DNA of 6,731 nucleotides, from assembly GCA_023388195.1 (NCBI GenBank), contig JAEWGR010000168.1:1-6731 (forward strand). The letters run 5' to 3'. The notes under the pieces were generated by a model that was given only the letters and a program-made list of their open reading frames with translations, was not told the origin of the DNA and did no database searches. The position numbers and the translations under genes were made by a program. This document shows, one piece after another, positions 5,371 through 6,731 of this stretch; position 1 is the stretch's first letter, and each line of letters starts with the position of its first letter. This stretch comes from Bacillota bacterium. GTDB lineage: Bacteria > Bacillota > Negativicutes > Sporomusales > Sporomusaceae.

Positions 5371-6731
5371 GTGATTGCCGTAAGTCAACATACGACACTG
5401 GTCACAGGCCTGTTACTGGCCATGTTTTTTTCGTCGCTGAACCAGACGGTGGTCGGGACCGCTATGCCAAGGATTATTGGCGAATTAGGCGGGTTAAGTA
5501 TTATGACCTGGGTTACGACTGCCTATATGCTAACCTCAACAACTGTGGTGCCGATAGCCGGCAAGCTCGCTGATCTCTATGGGCGGCGAGTGGTTTATAT
5601 CACCGGTTTGACGATATTTATGCTGGGCTCGGCCTTGTGCGGGACCAGCAGCAATATGCTGCAGTTGATTATTTACCGGGCGGTGCAGGGGCTTGGCGGC
5701 GGGATTATGATGCCGCTGGCTATGACGATTGTAGGCGATATTTTTGCGCCTGAAGAGCGGGGGAAATGGCAGGGAATTATGGGCGCCATATTTGGGCTGG
5801 CTTCCGTAATTGGCCCCACGATTGGCGGCTGGATTGTTGATTATTCCTCCTGGCAGTGGGTATTCTATATAAACCTGCCGATTGGCTTATTGGCGACAAT
5901 TACCATCTATTTGGGGTTAAGGAATGAACAGCTGCTGATTGACAAGGTGGTTATTGATTACGCCGGTGCAATTACCCTGGTTACTGGAACGGTAGGGTTG
6001 TTGTTAGGCTTAAATCTTGGCGGTACAGAATATGCCTGGTTATCGTGGCAGATCCTTGGTTTGCTGGCAATATCACTGCTGTCCTGGATCTTATTTATTA
6101 ATTTTGAGAATAAGGCTGTCGAACCGGTGTTAAGTCTGGAATTATTTAAAAGCAGGATTTTTACGGTTTCCAATATCGTCGGCTTCTTAATGGGTTTGGG
6201 TATGTTTGGTTCGACTATGTTCTTGCCCTTGTACTTTCAGGGCGTGCTGGGAGTCAGCGCCACCAGCTCCGGGAATACTATGCTGCCAATGATGATTGCC
6301 ATGATGCTCACAAGTGTGGTTGTTGGCCGTCTGGCAACCCGGATTGCCTTCCGATCCATGTATATAGCCGGGATGGCATTAATGTCCCTGTCCTTTTACT
6401 TATTGAGCACGATGACTGTAAATACCTCGCAGTTTACGGCTATCGTATATATCATTATCCTGGGGGCGGGAATCGGTGTCGTAACGCCTGTTATTACTCT
6501 CGCCGTACAGAGTGCTTTTGGGCCGGAGCAGCGGGGTGTGGCTACCTCAGCCACTCAGTTTTTCCGCAGTATTGGCGGCACAATTGGGATTACCGTACTC
6601 GGGGCCATCTTTAATGGTTATTCAGTCAATATCATGCGGCAGGAATTTTTTCCGGCCATTGAAAATGTACCACTGGCGGCGACCGGCGTGATGGCTGACA
6701 TGCTGGTTAGGGCCCAAACCGATCCCCGGAG
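5371..6731 (+). CDS. DHA2-family (EmrB/QacA) MFS multidrug efflux transporter (C-terminus off window)
   Basis: The frame is open from GTG 5371 to the edge: 453 residues, with the C-terminus missing. It is an inner-membrane drug:proton antiporter of the 14-TMS DHA2 type; about 13 segments are visible. Motifs: D1-like LNQTVVGTAMPRI (23-35), motif A GKLADLYGRR (64-73), motif B around Arg103 (YRAVQGLGGG, 102-111), and antiporter motif C ASVIGPTIGG (144-153), followed by SSWQWVFYINLPIG (159-172). Motif C marks it as an exporter; the substrate cannot be told. The acidic residue often found in the TM1 motif (LDxT, Asp34 in QacA) is Asn24 here. AAAGGAGGG (5351-5359) lies 11 nt before GTG, slightly long. 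ATT 5368 would be better spaced, but ATT starts are very rare. No EmrA-type adaptor gene or regulator lies upstream in the window. No clear promoter is seen after the preceding terminator. Confidence 0.93.
   Translation, partial: MIAVSQHTTLVTGLLLAMFFSSLNQTVVGTAMPRIIGELGGLSIMTWVTTAYMLTSTTVVPIAGKLADLYGRRVVYITGLTIFMLGSALCGTSSNMLQLIIYRAVQGLGGGIMMPLAMTIVGDIFAPEERGKWQGIMGAIFGLASVIGPTIGGWIVDYSSWQWVFYINLPIGLLATITIYLGLRNEQLLIDKVVIDYAGAITLVTGTVGLLLGLNLGGTEYAWLSWQILGLLAISLLSWILFINFENKAVEPVLSLELFKSRIFTVSNIVGFLMGLGMFGSTMFLPLYFQGVLGVSATSSGNTMLPMMIAMMLTSVVVGRLATRIAFRSMYIAGMALMSLSFYLLSTMTVNTSQFTAIVYIIILGAGIGVVTPVITLAVQSAFGPEQRGVATSATQFFRSIGGTIGITVLGAIFNGYSVNIMRQEFFPAIENVPLAATGVMADMLVRAQTDPR

Noticed and set aside
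5958..6173. 71-codon minus-strand frame inside the transporter
   Set aside because: It is a shadow of the transporter frame, which is continuous and carries all family motifs.

Overview
The window most likely comes from an endospore-forming Firmicute, probably a Negativicute of the Sporomusa/Pelosinus type. This is inferred from gene content: a collagen-like surface protein with a BclA-type globular domain, small CotF-type spore coat proteins, a CBO0543-type membrane protein, and strong GGAGG ribosome binding sites. No rRNA or other phylogenetic marker is present, so the placement is tentative.

Layout. Positions 1-836 (minus) hold the start of a collagen-like protein that runs off the left edge. 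Its 137-residue N-terminal domain resembles the BclA C-terminal jelly roll and is followed by at least 47 uninterrupted Gly-X-Y triplets. Positions 837-1182 contain no convincing gene, but hold a clear intrinsic terminator with a possible small RNA ahead of it, a further dyad, and a plausible promoter for the next gene. Positions 1183-1605 (plus) encode a PPC/DUF296 protein. It converges on a five-helix membrane protein at 1675-2190 (minus), and the two share a bidirectional terminator. Positions 2479-4590 (plus) encode a large-subunit, HPII/KatE-type catalase with a C-terminal DJ-1-like domain, closed by its own terminator. Positions 4799-5259 (plus) form a two-gene operon of related small CotF-type proteins, also with a terminator. 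Positions 5371-6731 (plus) encode a 14-TMS DHA2 (EmrB/QacA) drug:proton antiporter, cut by the right edge.

How the genes may work together. The collagen-like protein and the CotF-type pair point to the spore surface. The catalase would remove hydrogen peroxide in an anaerobe, or in or around its spores. The efflux pump is a separate transcription unit whose promoter I could not find. The terminators suggest mostly independent units rather than one large operon.

I see no clear, wholly new multi-gene system. The points most worth a second look are the inverted domain order of the collagen-like protein, the candidate small RNA near 910-990, the paralogous CotF-type pair, and single-residue departures in the catalase (Cys344) and the transporter (Asn24).
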